DNA of 64,000 bases from Bacteroidia bacterium (lineage in GTDB: Bacteria; Bacteroidota; Bacteroidia; SXHM01): assembly GCA_022072225.1 (NCBI GenBank), contig JAJVIC010000002.1, forward strand, positions 265,876 to 329,875. Reading direction: 5' to 3'. The position numbers and the translations under genes were made by a program. This document shows positions 17,493 to 27,290 of the stretch, in pieces (position 1 is the stretch's first letter; the number at the start of each line of letters is the position of its first letter). The notes under the pieces were generated by a model. That model saw only the letters and a program-made list of their open reading frames with translations. It made no database searches and was not told the DNA's origin.

Positions 17493-18368
17493 ATGACCAA
17501 AGTAAAAGTGGGTTTGGTGCAAATGAGTTGCACCAGCGATAAAAAACAAAATATGGAGAAAGCCATTGCAGGCATAAAGAAAGCTGCAAAAGATGGCGCT
17601 CAGATTGTTTGTTTACAAGAGTTATTTACTTCGCTTTATTTCTGTGATGTGGAAGATTATGAGAATTTCAAATTAGCAGAAAGCATTCCCGGTGAATCAA
17701 CAGAAACATTGTCTGCACTTGCGAAAGAACTGAATGTGGTGGTAATTGCTTCGCTGTTTGAAAAACGCGCACAGGGAATTTATCATAACACTACAGCTGT
17801 TCTGGATGCAGACGGAGCATATCTCGGCAAATACCGCAAAATGCATATTCCCGATGACCCGGCATATTTCGAGAAATTTTATTTTACTCCGGGTGATTTG
17901 GGTTACAAGGTTTTCAAAACAAAATATGCAACTATTGGTGTGCTTATTTGCTGGGACCAATGGTATCCTGAAGCAGCTCGCATTACAGCATTGATGGGTG
18001 CTGAAATTTTATTTTATCCCACTGCAATAGGCTGGGCAACTTCGCAAACCGAAGATGTTAACAGTGAGCAATACAATGGCTGGCAGGTGTTGCAGCGCAG
18101 TCATGCCGTTGCCAATGCAGTGCATGTGGTAAGTGTAAACCGCAGCGGCTTTGAACAAAACGGAGCCATGAAATTCTGGGGCGGGTCGTTTGTCGCAAAT
18201 CCTTTTGGCAGAGTTTTATACCAGGCTTCGCATGAAAATGAAGAGACCGCTGTAGTGGAATTGGATTTATCGAAAACAGATTTCTACCGCACACACTGGC
18301 CCTTTATGCGCGACCGCAGAATAGATTCGTATCAGCCGATAACGCAACGCTTTATTGATGATGAGTAG
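17493..18368 (+). CDS. aguB: N-carbamoylputrescine amidase
   Basis: 291 residues, the usual length for this nitrilase-superfamily enzyme. The catalytic triad is visible: Glu43 (LQELF), Lys116 (YRKMHIPDD) and Cys153 (LICWDQWYPEAAR). The substrate loop HIPDDPAYFEKFYFTPGD and the segment FYPTAIGW are characteristic of N-carbamoylputrescine amidases. It hydrolyses N-carbamoylputrescine to putrescine, carbon dioxide and ammonia in the cytosol. Its 3' end overlaps the start of agmatine deiminase, the preceding step of the same pathway, which strongly supports the assignment. Confidence 0.93.
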   Translation: MTKVKVGLVQMSCTSDKKQNMEKAIAGIKKAAKDGAQIVCLQELFTSLYFCDVEDYENFKLAESIPGESTETLSALAKELNVVVIASLFEKRAQGIYHNTTAVLDADGAYLGKYRKMHIPDDPAYFEKFYFTPGDLGYKVFKTKYATIGVLICWDQWYPEAARITALMGAEILFYPTAIGWATSQTEDVNSEQYNGWQVLQRSHAVANAVHVVSVNRSGFEQNGAMKFWGGSFVANPFGRVLYQASHENEETAVVELDLSKTDFYRTHWPFMRDRRIDSYQPITQRFIDDE

Positions 18369-19413
18369 GATGCAAAATAAGACTCCCAAAGAATTAGGCT
18401 ACTATTTTCCTGCCGAATTTGCCGAACACGAAGCAACGTGGCTAAGCTTTCCACACAAAGAAGCATCATGGCCCGGAAAAATTGATTCCATTTATCCGAA
18501 TTATTCATTGTTTGTAAAAGAACTTGCGTTGAGTGAAAAAGTTCGCATCAATGTAAATGACGAAGCCATGAAATCCTTTGCTGTAAAGCATTTTGAGCAG
18601 GCCGGAGTGGATATGAAGCAGGTTGAATTTTTTATCCATCCCACTAACGATGCATGGTGCCGCGACCACGGTCCAGCATTTTTGCTTAATAAAAACTCTT
18701 CTGAAAAAGCAATTGTAGATTGGGGATACAACGCCTGGGGAAATAAATATCCCCCTTATGATTTGGATGATGTTATTCCAACCCTGATTGCAAAGAAATT
18801 CAATCTTCCTGTATTTAATCCGGGAATTGTTATGGAAGGTGGTTCTGTAGAATTTAATGGTAAAGGAACTTTGCTTACATCAACTGCATGTTTGCTGAAT
18901 CCTAACCGCAATCCACATTTAAACCAAAAACAGATTGAGCAATATCTTTTTGATTATTACGGAATGGAACAAATTCTGTGGGTAGATGAAGGTATTGTAG
19001 GCGATGATACGGACGGGCATATTGACGATACGGTGCGTTTTGTAAATGAGAACACGGTGATTACCGTTATTGAAGAAAATAAGAACGATGAGAATTATGT
19101 TTTGCTTCAGCATAATCTGAAACAACTGAAAGAAATGCGTTTGTTGAACGGACAGCAATTGAACATTATAGAATTACCTATGCCCGATGAAGTGATTTAT
19201 GAAGACCAGCGCTTACCCGCTTCTTACGCCAATTTCTACATTGCAAATAAATCGGTGATTGTTCCCACTTTCCGTTGCGCTAAAGATGATAAAGCGCTGC
19301 AGATTATTCAGCAATGTTTCCCGACAAGAAAAGTTGTGGGTATTGATTCAACGGATATTATCTGGGGATTGGGCAGTTTCCATTGCCTGAGTCAGCAGGA
19401 ACCAAAAGTTTAA
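18361..19413 (+). CDS. aguA: agmatine deiminase
   Basis: About 350 residues (starts at 18358, 18361 and 18370 are all possible; I use 18361). It belongs to the peptidyl-arginine-deiminase-like family: WCRDHGPAF, WGYNAWG, VMEGGSVEFNG, DDTDGHIDD and the C-terminal catalytic cysteine in GLGSFHCLSQQ. It converts agmatine to N-carbamoylputrescine and ammonia. With aguB it makes a complete two-step route from agmatine to putrescine; the genes overlap by 8 bp or less and share the promoter upstream of aguB. A bidirectional terminator follows. Confidence 0.93.
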   Translation: MSRMQNKTPKELGYYFPAEFAEHEATWLSFPHKEASWPGKIDSIYPNYSLFVKELALSEKVRINVNDEAMKSFAVKHFEQAGVDMKQVEFFIHPTNDAWCRDHGPAFLLNKNSSEKAIVDWGYNAWGNKYPPYDLDDVIPTLIAKKFNLPVFNPGIVMEGGSVEFNGKGTLLTSTACLLNPNRNPHLNQKQIEQYLFDYYGMEQILWVDEGIVGDDTDGHIDDTVRFVNENTVITVIEENKNDENYVLLQHNLKQLKEMRLLNGQQLNIIELPMPDEVIYEDQRLPASYANFYIANKSVIVPTFRCAKDDKALQIIQQCFPTRKVVGIDSTDIIWGLGSFHCLSQQEPKV

Positions 19414-19419
19414 AGAATA

Positions 19420-19447
19420 AAAAAAGGCGCTGAAAGCGCCTTTTTTT
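19420..19447. terminator. bidirectional terminator between aguA and rplI
   Basis: Stem GGCGCT / AGCGCC with a GAA loop, flanked by A6 on the left and T7 on the right, so it can end both the aguBA transcript (plus strand) and the ribosomal protein transcript (minus strand). Confidence 0.85.
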
Positions 19448-19465
19448 ATTTAGTTAAATTCTCAA

Positions 19466-19918
19466 TTACTCAGCAACAACTTCAAAGTCAACTTCAACAG
19501 TAATTTCTCTGTGAACTTTAACTTTTGCTTTGTAGGTTCCAAGCGTTTTGATGTTTTCTGCATCAACAAGTGTAATGTTTTTGCGCTCGATTTCTTTGCC
19601 GGTTGCAGATTTAATTGCATCAGCAATCTGAATGCTGTTAACCGAACCAAAGATTTTACCGCTTTCGCCTGCTTTAGCAGCAACTTTAAGGGTTGTCTTT
19701 TTCAGTGTCTCAGCTACACCTTCCGCGTCTTTCTTGATTTTTTCTTCTTTGAAAGCACGTTGCTTTAAGTTTTCAGCTAATACTTTTTTACTGCTTTCAG
19801 TAGCAAGAATTGCAAGACCTTGCGGAACAAGGAAATTTCTGCCATAACCCGGTTTTACTTTTACCAAGTCGTTCTTGTAGCCTAATTTATCTACGTCTTT
19901 TGTTAATATTACTTCCAT
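19466..19918 (-). CDS. rplI: 50S ribosomal protein L9
   Basis: 150 residues, the expected length. The N-terminal domain opens with MEVILTKDVDKLGYKNDLV and has the family motif GYGRNFLVPQGLA, followed by the long connecting helix and a C-terminal domain. It binds 23S rRNA. It is the last gene of the rpsF-rpsR-rplI cluster, 25 bp after rpsR, in the canonical order, and ends at a bidirectional terminator. Confidence 0.97.
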   Translation of the reverse strand: MEVILTKDVDKLGYKNDLVKVKPGYGRNFLVPQGLAILATESSKKVLAENLKQRAFKEEKIKKDAEGVAETLKKTTLKVAAKAGESGKIFGSVNSIQIADAIKSATGKEIERKNITLVDAENIKTLGTYKAKVKVHREITVEVDFEVVAE

Positions 19919-19943
19919 GATAATTTCTTTAAAATCGTTTATA

Positions 19944-20216
19944 CTATTTCATCATATCTGCAACATAAGGCATTAAAGCCAAATGTCTGGAACGTTTCAC
20001 CGCCTGAGCAACTTTGCGTTGATATTTCAGTGATGTGCCTGTAATTCTGCGTGGAAGTAATTTTCCTTGCTCGTTTACAAATTTTAATAAAAAATCGGGG
20101 TCTTTGTAGTCAATGTATTTAATGCCCATTTTTTTGAAACGGCAGTATTTTGCTTTCTTAACATCAACCGTAACGGGTGTTAAGTATCTGATTTCTGATT
20201 CTGTTGGTGTTGCCAT
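19944..20216 (-). CDS. rpsR: 30S ribosomal protein S18
   Basis: 90 residues. The conserved core [18 protein letters not shown]-type segment is followed by [19 protein letters not shown] and [11 protein letters not shown], diagnostic of S18. It binds with S6 to the 16S rRNA platform. It sits 14 bp after rpsF and 25 bp before rplI. Confidence 0.97.
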   Translation of the reverse strand: MATPTESEIRYLTPVTVDVKKAKYCRFKKMGIKYIDYKDPDFLLKFVNEQGKLLPRRITGTSLKYQRKVAQAVKRSRHLALMPYVADMMK

Positions 20217-20230
20217 GTTATATAATGTTT

Positions 20231-20593
20231 TTAAGCTTCTGCTTTTTCAGTTTTTTCTACGTTCTTTTTCTTGTTTCTTCTGCGTTCGTTGTATTCAACG
20301 GCATATTTGTCAAGCGCAAGGGTGAGGAAACGGATAATACGTTCGTCACGTTTGTACATTACCTCCAAGTCAGCAATGAGTGCACCATCTGCTTTGAATT
20401 CAATAAGGTAATAAAATCCGCTTGATTTTTTCTGAATAGGGTAAGCAAGTTTGCGTAATCCCCAATTTTCCTCATGCACAATTTGTGCTTTGTTGTCTTT
20501 CAGGAATTTGACAACTTTCTTTACCGCTTCCTTTGCCTGATCATCAGACAAAACGGGAGTTAAAATGAAAACGGTTTCGTAATTGTTTAACAT
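20231..20593 (-). CDS. rpsF: 30S ribosomal protein S6
   Basis: 120 residues. The start [19 protein letters not shown] and the segment [24 protein letters not shown] are typical of S6; the lysine- and glutamate-rich tail is an ordinary extension. It heads the S6-S18-L9 operon. A perfect -7 element lies at 20648-20655, so the 5' leader is about 45 nt. Confidence 0.97.
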   Translation of the reverse strand: MLNNYETVFILTPVLSDDQAKEAVKKVVKFLKDNKAQIVHEENWGLRKLAYPIQKKSSGFYYLIEFKADGALIADLEVMYKRDERIIRFLTLALDKYAVEYNERRRNKKKNVEKTEKAEA

Positions 20594-20647
20594 TGTTTTT
20601 CTTTATTGTTTGTTGTTTATTAGTTTTATTTCCCTAAAAAGGGACGG

Positions 20648-20655
20648 CAAAGGTA
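20648..20655 (-). promoter_or_regulatory. -7 promoter element of rpsF operon (TACCTTTG)
   Basis: On the minus strand TACCTTTG followed by CCGTCCC, about 55 bp upstream of rpsF. The same TACCTTTGCCG wording forms the rpsA promoter at 22945-22952, consistent with shared growth-rate control. Confidence 0.6.
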
Positions 20656-20714
20656 GAAATATTTAGCAATCATAAGTGATAGTGCTGTAAATTATTTTTT
20701 ATCCCGCATTTTGT

Positions 20715-20726
20715 GTCGTTTGTCGA
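20715..20726 (+). promoter_or_regulatory. candidate operator GTCGTTTGTCGA upstream of small RNA promoter
   Basis: Exact copy of the motif GTCGTTTRTCGA seen also at 37812, 42466, 53778 and (one change) 53799. Here it lies 29 bp upstream of a perfect -7 element on the same strand. The CGTTTRT core resembles half-sites of LytTR-type response regulators; that link is inference. Confidence 0.4.
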
Positions 20727-20755
20727 TTTTTTATTTTCACAGTGTAACCTCGCTG

Positions 20756-20763
20756 TAAATTTG
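20756..20763 (+). promoter_or_regulatory. -7 promoter element of candidate small RNA (TAAATTTG)
   Basis: Perfect TAnnTTTG on the plus strand in a region where both neighbouring genes are on the minus strand. It is followed about 60 bp later by a strong intrinsic terminator and precedes no protein gene. Confidence 0.45.
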
Positions 20764-20769
20764 CCGTTG

Positions 20770-20865
20770 AAACAAGTGGTTTTTAGGTACTCATAGATTT
20801 TTAGGTTTATTTTTAATTTGTTTTACAGCGTCCCGGAGTGGTTAACTGGGACGCTGTTTTTTTAT
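20770..20865 (+). ncRNA. candidate small RNA between rpsA and rpsF
   Basis: A perfect -7 element (20756-20763) and a strong terminator hairpin (stem ACAGCGTCCC / GGGACGCTGT at 20825-20857, then T7) bracket about 95 nt with no reading frame, on the strand opposite to both flanking ribosomal genes. A putative operator lies upstream. I do not recognise a known RNA family. The transcript start is inferred from the promoter and the end from the terminator. Confidence 0.4.
20825..20863 (+). terminator. strong intrinsic terminator (plus strand)
   Basis: A 10-bp perfect stem ACAGCGTCCC / GGGACGCTGT with a 13-nt loop and a run of seven T. No protein gene on the plus strand lies upstream, so it most likely ends a small RNA. 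Confidence 0.75.
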
Positions 20866-20912
20866 AAGCTTCTGAATACCCGTTAAACCGTTATTGAACT
20901 TCATCTATAAGC

Positions 20913-20944
20913 AAGAAAGCCGCTCTTTTCAGAGCGGCTTTCTT
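20913..20944. terminator. terminator of rpsA
   Basis: A 14-bp perfect stem AAGAAAGCCGCTCT / AGAGCGGCTTTCTT with a TTTC loop. On the minus strand it follows the rpsA stop and ends in a T-rich stretch. Confidence 0.8.
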
Positions 20945-20991
20945 TTTCAGCACCAGGGCAAAAATATGTTGTTTAAACCCAATAACTATCG

Positions 20992-22839
20992 TTATTTACT
21001 TTCGTCTTCAGATGCCTCAGAAGCTGATTTTGCAGCTTTCTTAGACTTTGTTTCCATTTCGTTTTTAAGGTCAGAAAGAGCCTGAATATCGCCAAGGGTT
21101 GTTTTTTCCTGACTGTCTTTCATTTTTTTAATGGCTTTCTTAGTAGATTCAGCTTCTTGCTTTTTTGATTTTTCTACTTCTTTCTCTTTTGCCTCTTCAA
21201 CTTCCTGGTTTATTTTGGTGTGCGAAACAATAATCTTTTTCTGGTCTTTTGAAAATTCCAGAACTTTAAATTCCAGTGTTTCTTCTGCTTTTGCAGTTGT
21301 TCCATCTTGTTTAACCAGGTGACGGGTTGGAGCAAATCCTTCTAATCCGTATGGTAATGCTACTACTGCACCTTTGTCATTCAGGTTGGTGATTGTTCCT
21401 TTGTGAATAGAATCAACAGTGAAAACTGTTTCAAATACATCCCAAGGATTTTCTTCCAATTGTTTGTGACCAAGGCTTAATCTGCGGTTTTCCACATCAA
21501 TTTCAAGCACTACTACTTCCAATTCAGCACCAATGCTGGTGAATTCGTTCGGATGCTTGATTTTTTTAGACCACGAAAGGTCAGAGATGTGAACAAGACC
21601 GTCAACCCCTTCTTCCAACTCAACAAAAATTCCAAAATTGGTGAAATTGCGAACCTTAGCTTTGTGTTTAGAGCCTACGGGGTATTTCATTGTAATGTCG
21701 GTCCAGGGATCAGGCATCAATTGTTTAATACCTAATGACATTTTGCGTTCTTCGCGGTCAAGTGTCAGAACCTGTGCTTCTACTTCTTGTCCTACTTTCA
21801 GGAAATCGCCCGCGCTGCGCAGGTGTTGTGACCATGACATTTCTGAAACGTGCACAAGTCCTTCTACTCCCGGAGCTACTTCAATAAATGCCCCATAGTC
21901 TGCAATAACAGCTACTTTTCCTTTTACTTTATCTCCTACTTTAAGTTCAGCGTTTAAGCCATCCCAAGGATGTGGAGTAAGCTGTTTCAAGCCCAATGCA
22001 ATGCGTTTTTTCTCATCATCGAAGTCAAGAATAACCACATTGATTTTCTCATCCAGTTTAACAATTTCTTCAGGGTGATTGATACGTCCCCAAGAAAGAT
22101 CGGTAATGTGGATAAGTCCGTCAACGCCTCCAAGGTCAATAAATACACCGTAAGAAGTGATGTTTTTAACGGTACCTTCAAGGATTTGACCTTTTTCAAG
22201 TTTGCCGATGATTTCTTTCTTCTGTTGCTCAATTTCCTCCTGGATAAGAGCTTTGTGAGAAACCACAACGTTTTTAAACTCGTTGTTGATTTTTACCACT
22301 TTAAACTCCATTACTTTGCCTACATATACATCGTAGTCGCGGATAGGTTTAACATCAATCTGTGAGCCCGGTAAGAATGCTTCGATACCGAACACATCAG
22401 CGATAAGACCACCTTTGGTGCGGCATTTAACCAAACCTTTAATGACTTCATCATTCTCAAGCGCTTTATTGATACGTTCCCAAGAGCGCAATGAACGTGC
22501 TTTTTTGTGAGATAAAATAAGCTGTCCTGATTTATCTTCCTGATTTTCTACATAAACTTCAAGCAAATCACCTATTTTGATATCGGGATTGTAACGTACT
22601 TCATTCAAAGGAATAGCACCCTCTGATTTGTAGCCGATGTTTACCAATAAATCTTTTGAGGTTTTTCCTACTACTACTCCGTCTAACACTTCGTGGTTGG
22701 CAATAGATTTGAGGGTTTCCTCATACATTGTTTCCCATTCTTTGCGTTCTTTTTCGGAATAGAGTTCGGCTTTTTTACCTACTGCATTCCAATCGAATTC
22801 TGCTGGTGCAGCAGCTACGTTTGTTTGTTCTTCTGACAT
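20992..22839 (-). CDS. rpsA: 30S ribosomal protein S1
   Basis: 615 residues from ATG 22839 (MSEEQTNVAAAPAEFDW); the frame extends upstream to 22947 but the promoter (22945-22952) shows that part is not translated. Six S1 RNA-binding domains follow in tandem, with repeated signatures such as GVFIDLGGVDGLIHITDLSW, GAFIEVAPGVEGLVHVSEMSW and GIFVELEEGVDGLVHISDLSW. The C-terminal 70 residues are a lysine/glutamate-rich tail. It binds mRNA leaders on the ribosome; in Bacteroidota, where Shine-Dalgarno use is weak, S1 is thought to matter for initiation. Confidence 0.96.
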   Translation of the reverse strand: MSEEQTNVAAAPAEFDWNAVGKKAELYSEKERKEWETMYEETLKSIANHEVLDGVVVGKTSKDLLVNIGYKSEGAIPLNEVRYNPDIKIGDLLEVYVENQEDKSGQLILSHKKARSLRSWERINKALENDEVIKGLVKCRTKGGLIADVFGIEAFLPGSQIDVKPIRDYDVYVGKVMEFKVVKINNEFKNVVVSHKALIQEEIEQQKKEIIGKLEKGQILEGTVKNITSYGVFIDLGGVDGLIHITDLSWGRINHPEEIVKLDEKINVVILDFDDEKKRIALGLKQLTPHPWDGLNAELKVGDKVKGKVAVIADYGAFIEVAPGVEGLVHVSEMSWSQHLRSAGDFLKVGQEVEAQVLTLDREERKMSLGIKQLMPDPWTDITMKYPVGSKHKAKVRNFTNFGIFVELEEGVDGLVHISDLSWSKKIKHPNEFTSIGAELEVVVLEIDVENRRLSLGHKQLEENPWDVFETVFTVDSIHKGTITNLNDKGAVVALPYGLEGFAPTRHLVKQDGTTAKAEETLEFKVLEFSKDQKKIIVSHTKINQEVEEAKEKEVEKSKKQEAESTKKAIKKMKDSQEKTTLGDIQALSDLKNEMETKSKKAAKSASEASEDESK

Positions 22840-22944
22840 TTGTTTTGTTTGCCACGCCCGGTGGCTTTTATAACCCTTCCGGCTGCGGGGTTGGTTTATA
22901 ATATTCCTTTGTGCCGGCCAAAGGGGTTCCTGTTTAAGGGGCGG

Positions 22945-22952
22945 CAAAGGTA
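22945..22952 (-). promoter_or_regulatory. -7 promoter element of rpsA (TACCTTTG)
   Basis: Perfect TAnnTTTG on the minus strand, about 106 bp before the rpsA ATG, giving a leader of nearly 100 nt rich in GC hairpins, a possible site of autogenous control. It shares TACCTTTGCCG with the rpsF promoter. Confidence 0.6.
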
Positions 22953-22981
22953 AAATTATTTTATAAACGGAATGCTCTTTT

Positions 22982-23758
22982 TTACTGTCTTTTTAAATTC
23001 TGCATGAAATTGAGCAGATTAATCCAGTATTCCTGATTATTGGGATTGTCTTTGAAGAGCGAAGCAGCTCCGTGTTTACCGCCTTCTTTTGGGTAGAAGG
23101 TTATCATTTTTTTTGAGGTTATACCAGAAACCAATTCCTTCACATAAGGAACCTCTGATGCACTGCAGGTAACAAAAATAGGAATATCAAGTCCTGCAAT
23201 GGTTTTCTGGATACTTATTAAACTGCCAAAGTATTCGCCAGGGCTGAATGCTACTACTGTACTGATGATATCATCTTCGTTGGCAATTTTAAGAGCCAGA
23301 GAGGCAGAGTAGGAGCTACCCACCAGAATAATACGTTTATCGCTGATGCGTTTTACAAATTCAATAGCATCTACAATATCGGCTTCAGCATCCAGGTATT
23401 CAACAGGAAGCCCTCGCTGACGGGCCTGCATGGCTGTTTCGTTTATCTTGTAATTAAACTCCTGACCTGAACGTAAGTCAATAGCAAGGCAGTTGTAGCC
23501 CAATTTTCCCATGCGGCCTGCAATTTCATTGTATTCGCCACGGCTTGATTTTGCCATGTGACATAGAATGATGTAAGACGAGTCTTTGTGGTGGATGTAT
23601 TGATCGGCAGTTATTTTTACTCCGTCACGGGCAGGAAAGCGGATGGGTTTTTGGGCAAACGAATATCCGCTAAGCAGCAGGAAGCAGATACTTGGCAGCA
23701 GATAGCGGGCAATTCGGAGAGAGAAGTATAACACAATTATTTTTTTGAATGCAGGCAA
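22982..23758 (-). CDS. exported alpha/beta hydrolase (dienelactone hydrolase-like)
   Basis: 258 residues with an N-terminal signal or anchor (hydrophobic from residue 7, ending FLLLSGYSFAQ). The hydrolase core has the nucleophile elbow GSSYS (about residue 148), an acidic residue in the following strands and a histidine in GGKHGAASLF near the C terminus, a complete Ser-Asp-His set. Periplasmic esterase or peptidase activity is likely; the substrate is unknown. The frame has no ATG before the catalytic domain, so TTG 23758 (or GTG 23734) must serve as start. Confidence 0.78.
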   Translation of the reverse strand: MPAFKKIIVLYFSLRIARYLLPSICFLLLSGYSFAQKPIRFPARDGVKITADQYIHHKDSSYIILCHMAKSSRGEYNEIAGRMGKLGYNCLAIDLRSGQEFNYKINETAMQARQRGLPVEYLDAEADIVDAIEFVKRISDKRIILVGSSYSASLALKIANEDDIISTVVAFSPGEYFGSLISIQKTIAGLDIPIFVTCSASEVPYVKELVSGITSKKMITFYPKEGGKHGAASLFKDNPNNQEYWINLLNFMQNLKRQ

Positions 23759-23802
23759 AGCAAATATGTTGCCGAATATTTTGTTGCGGCTAAAATTAAA
23801 TG

Positions 23803-23832
23803 AAAAAGTCCCGCATTTACAGCGGGACTTTT
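23803..23832 (-). terminator. terminator of atpD-atpC
   Basis: Stem AAAAGTCCCGC / GCGGGACTTTT with a 7-nt loop, 31 bp beyond the atpC stop; on the minus strand it continues into a T-rich tract. Confidence 0.8.
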
Positions 23833-23862
23833 AATACTTATTAAAAAAGGATTGTTAGTCTT

Positions 23863-24105
23863 TTACTTTGTTTCGGCCAAAACAATTATTTTGTTGTTCT
23901 GCATTTCTACCACTCCGCTTTTTATTTCAAAGTATTGTGTTGAATTTGTCGTGTCGGTAATTTTTATTTTACCTTGTTTCAAAGTTGAAACAACGGGTGA
24001 GTGGTTGTTCAATATTTCAAACGAACCGGTTGTGCCGGGCAGTTGAACCAACTTTGCTTCGCCTTCAAATACTTTTTCGTCAGGGGTTACTATTTCTAAG
24101 AACAT
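23863..24105 (-). CDS. atpC: F0F1 ATP synthase subunit epsilon
   Basis: 80 residues from ATG 24105 (MFLEIVTPDEKVFEGEA). It contains the complete N-terminal beta-sandwich domain, with LPGTTGSFEILNNHSPVVS as hallmark, but lacks the C-terminal helical hairpin that makes inhibitory epsilon subunits about 130 residues long. Short epsilon subunits are normal in Bacteroidota. It couples gamma rotation to F1. It follows atpD by 75 bp; the other F1Fo genes are not nearby. Confidence 0.93.
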   Translation of the reverse strand: MFLEIVTPDEKVFEGEAKLVQLPGTTGSFEILNNHSPVVSTLKQGKIKITDTTNSTQYFEIKSGVVEMQNNKIIVLAETK

Positions 24106-24130
24106 TTTTAATGTTTTAAAGTTCAAAGAC

Positions 24131-24167
24131 CAAAGTTTCAAGTCAAACATTTTAACCTGAAACTTTG
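24131..24167. repeat. inverted repeat between atpD and atpC
   Basis: CAAAGTTTCAAGT (24131-24143) and AACCTGAAACTTTG (24154-24167) form an imperfect stem in the atpD-atpC spacer. It may set the ratio of the two subunits or be one of the simple palindromic fillers seen elsewhere in the window. Confidence 0.55.
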
Positions 24168-24180
24168 TACTTTGTACAGA

Positions 24181-25716
<1,536 letters not shown>

Positions 25717-25731
25717 TTATTAAATCGGGCG

Positions 25732-25739
25732 CAAAAGTA
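25732..25739 (-). promoter_or_regulatory. -7 promoter element of atpD (TACTTTTG)
   Basis: Perfect TAnnTTTG on the minus strand, 42 bp before the atpD ATG. Confidence 0.55.
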
Positions 25740-25850
25740 GTATTATACACCATATAAAATAATGAGCAGGCTAAAATAATTTTGAACATTTTCTTAGCAA
25801 CGAAAAAGCCCCACGTTTTATGGCGGGAGTGAATACATTTACAATAAAAA

Positions 25851-26261
25851 CTAAACGTTGCCTGATTTTTTATTGAACAGCTTAACAAAAGGGTATTTCA
25901 AAATTTTAGAATCTTGAGTAAGTAAAGGAATGTCTAATACTCTTGCTGTAGCAACAATAAGTTGGTCGGCAGGATCTTTATGAAAATTACCCGGAAGTCT
26001 TGTGGATTCAACTATAACTGGAATATCAAGTGGCAACACGGTTACGTTGTAATAATCTACAGCTTCCTTAAGCCATTGTTCAACGGAGATATTCAATTCT
26101 AATTTTCCCAGTTCAACGAGTTTGGCTACTTCCCAACATGAAATACTGTTTATTGCAATTTCTCCGGCTTTCTGTTTTTCAAGAAAACTGCGGTGTTCTT
26201 TTTTTAGTGAAGGGGAATTAGTAACCCACCAAATCCAGATATGGGTATCAATAATTATCAT
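25851..26261 (-). CDS. PIN-domain toxin of a type II toxin-antitoxin pair
   Basis: 136 residues, the usual VapC length. The PIN-domain acidic residues are visible: Asp5 in MIIIDTHIWIWW, a glutamate in SISCWEVAKLVE, and aspartates in HKDPADQLIVATA and LTQDSKIL. Such proteins are Mg-dependent ribonucleases. The ATG overlaps the antitoxin stop by 4 bp (ATGA), which couples translation. Confidence 0.88.
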   Translation of the reverse strand: MIIIDTHIWIWWVTNSPSLKKEHRSFLEKQKAGEIAINSISCWEVAKLVELGKLELNISVEQWLKEAVDYYNVTVLPLDIPVIVESTRLPGNFHKDPADQLIVATARVLDIPLLTQDSKILKYPFVKLFNKKSGNV

Positions 26262-26464
26262 TTAGTTGCTTCCCACTGATCAGGGTTTACAGCAGCATCA
26301 AATGGGTTATCATATTTCAGCAACGTACCTTCAAGCGGGTATTTCTTTGTCTTAATTTTTTTAGTAACACTTTTCTTTCCGTGAATATCAACCCCCAGTG
26401 TTTTTAAAAAATCAACCAATGAAGCATACACTTTCTTGTCTGTTATTTTTATGATTTGTTCCAT
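26258..26464 (-). CDS. antitoxin partner of the PIN toxin
   Basis: 68 residues from ATG 26464. It is too short for a clear fold call; it begins MEQIIKITDKKVYASLVDFLK, is basic in the middle (KKSVTKKIKTKKYPLEG) and ends PFDAAVNPDQWEATK, a tail likely to wrap the toxin. Position upstream of the PIN gene with a 4-bp overlap is the main evidence. I do not recognise the DNA-binding family. Confidence 0.75.
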   Translation of the reverse strand: MEQIIKITDKKVYASLVDFLKTLGVDIHGKKSVTKKIKTKKYPLEGTLLKYDNPFDAAVNPDQWEATK

Positions 26465-26505
26465 AGTATATGTTTTGTTGCTGCAAATATACGCCTTTAT
26501 AAAAA

Positions 26506-26572
26506 AGGTAATAGGTAAGAGGTAATATTTACGGACCACTGCCTGTAAATATTACCTCTTACTTATTAAACC
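26506..26572. repeat. palindrome with 17-bp perfect arms
   Basis: TAAGAGGTAATATTTAC (26516-26532) and its exact complement (26545-26561), extended imperfectly on both sides. It lies between the antitoxin gene and the next unrecognised gene. A palindrome with the same 'ggtaatattta' wording lies at 55894-55963. Confidence 0.75.
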
Positions 26573-26573
26573 T

Positions 26574-27290
26574 CTACCAGCTAACCATTACCGTAGCAGG
26601 CAGGCTCCAGGGTCCGTTTTTGCTATTATCGGTAAGGTTTACCCAGCGGCTGTGCATGGTTATTACTTTTCCGGCATCGGTTTCGGCAAGTTGCAGGGTT
26701 AGTTTTGCTTTTTTGCTGAATTTATACGTATAGGCAGGTGTTGCAGGGCCGGGTGCAGGTGCTGATGGCGAACCCGGGGTAGGGGGTGTAGTGCTGCCCG
26801 GGGCAGGGGCAATGCTGTAGCGCACCTCTACGCCATCGCTGTCTTTATGGCGGCTGGGGCGGGTTTGGTCGCTTTCAACACGGTTTTCTACCTGCACCCG
26901 GCTACCTTGTGTGGCTTTAAGGCCAAGTACCGGTGCGCTGGTTATAGCAGGGCGGGTGCCGGGATCCTGTTTGCGGTTAAAACCTAACAGTTCGCACTGC
27001 GAGTTGCTGATAAGCTCATTAGGAATAATATACTGATTGGCAAAAGGCTCAATATAGTTTTCGAAAATGGTGCGCTGCTCTTCATGATCTTCCACCTGCT
27101 GCTGGGTGCGTGATTTTTTATTGGTTTGGGCATCATAAAACGGCTTGTAGATGTTAAACCTGTCGTTAAATTCAGTGATTTTGGCTGCGGGAATTCCCCA
27201 TGTGGCACCGTTATTTGTTAGTTGTGTGTTAAGCCCTTGCGAAAAGTTGAAGAAAGGGAGGATGCCAAGTTTTTTAAAATATTTTACCAT
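26574..27290 (-). CDS. uncharacterised protein adjacent to 42-bp array, C-terminal beta domain
   Basis: 238 residues without a signal peptide. The first about 110 residues are helical (WGIPAAKITEFNDRFNIYKPF, EQRTIFENYIEPFANQY). A proline-rich linker of about 25 residues (APAPGSTTPPTPGSPSAPAP) leads to a C-terminal beta domain ending RWVNLTDNSKNGPWSLPATV, a wording typical of fibronectin type III-like domains. I recall similar 'IPAA...LN' proteins as uncharacterised families in Bacteroidota, unverified. The upstream 760 bp hold no gene but contain an eleven-unit 42-bp array. Function unknown. Confidence 0.7.
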   Translation of the reverse strand: MVKYFKKLGILPFFNFSQGLNTQLTNNGATWGIPAAKITEFNDRFNIYKPFYDAQTNKKSRTQQQVEDHEEQRTIFENYIEPFANQYIIPNELISNSQCELLGFNRKQDPGTRPAITSAPVLGLKATQGSRVQVENRVESDQTRPSRHKDSDGVEVRYSIAPAPGSTTPPTPGSPSAPAPGPATPAYTYKFSKKAKLTLQLAETDAGKVITMHSRWVNLTDNSKNGPWSLPATVMVSW

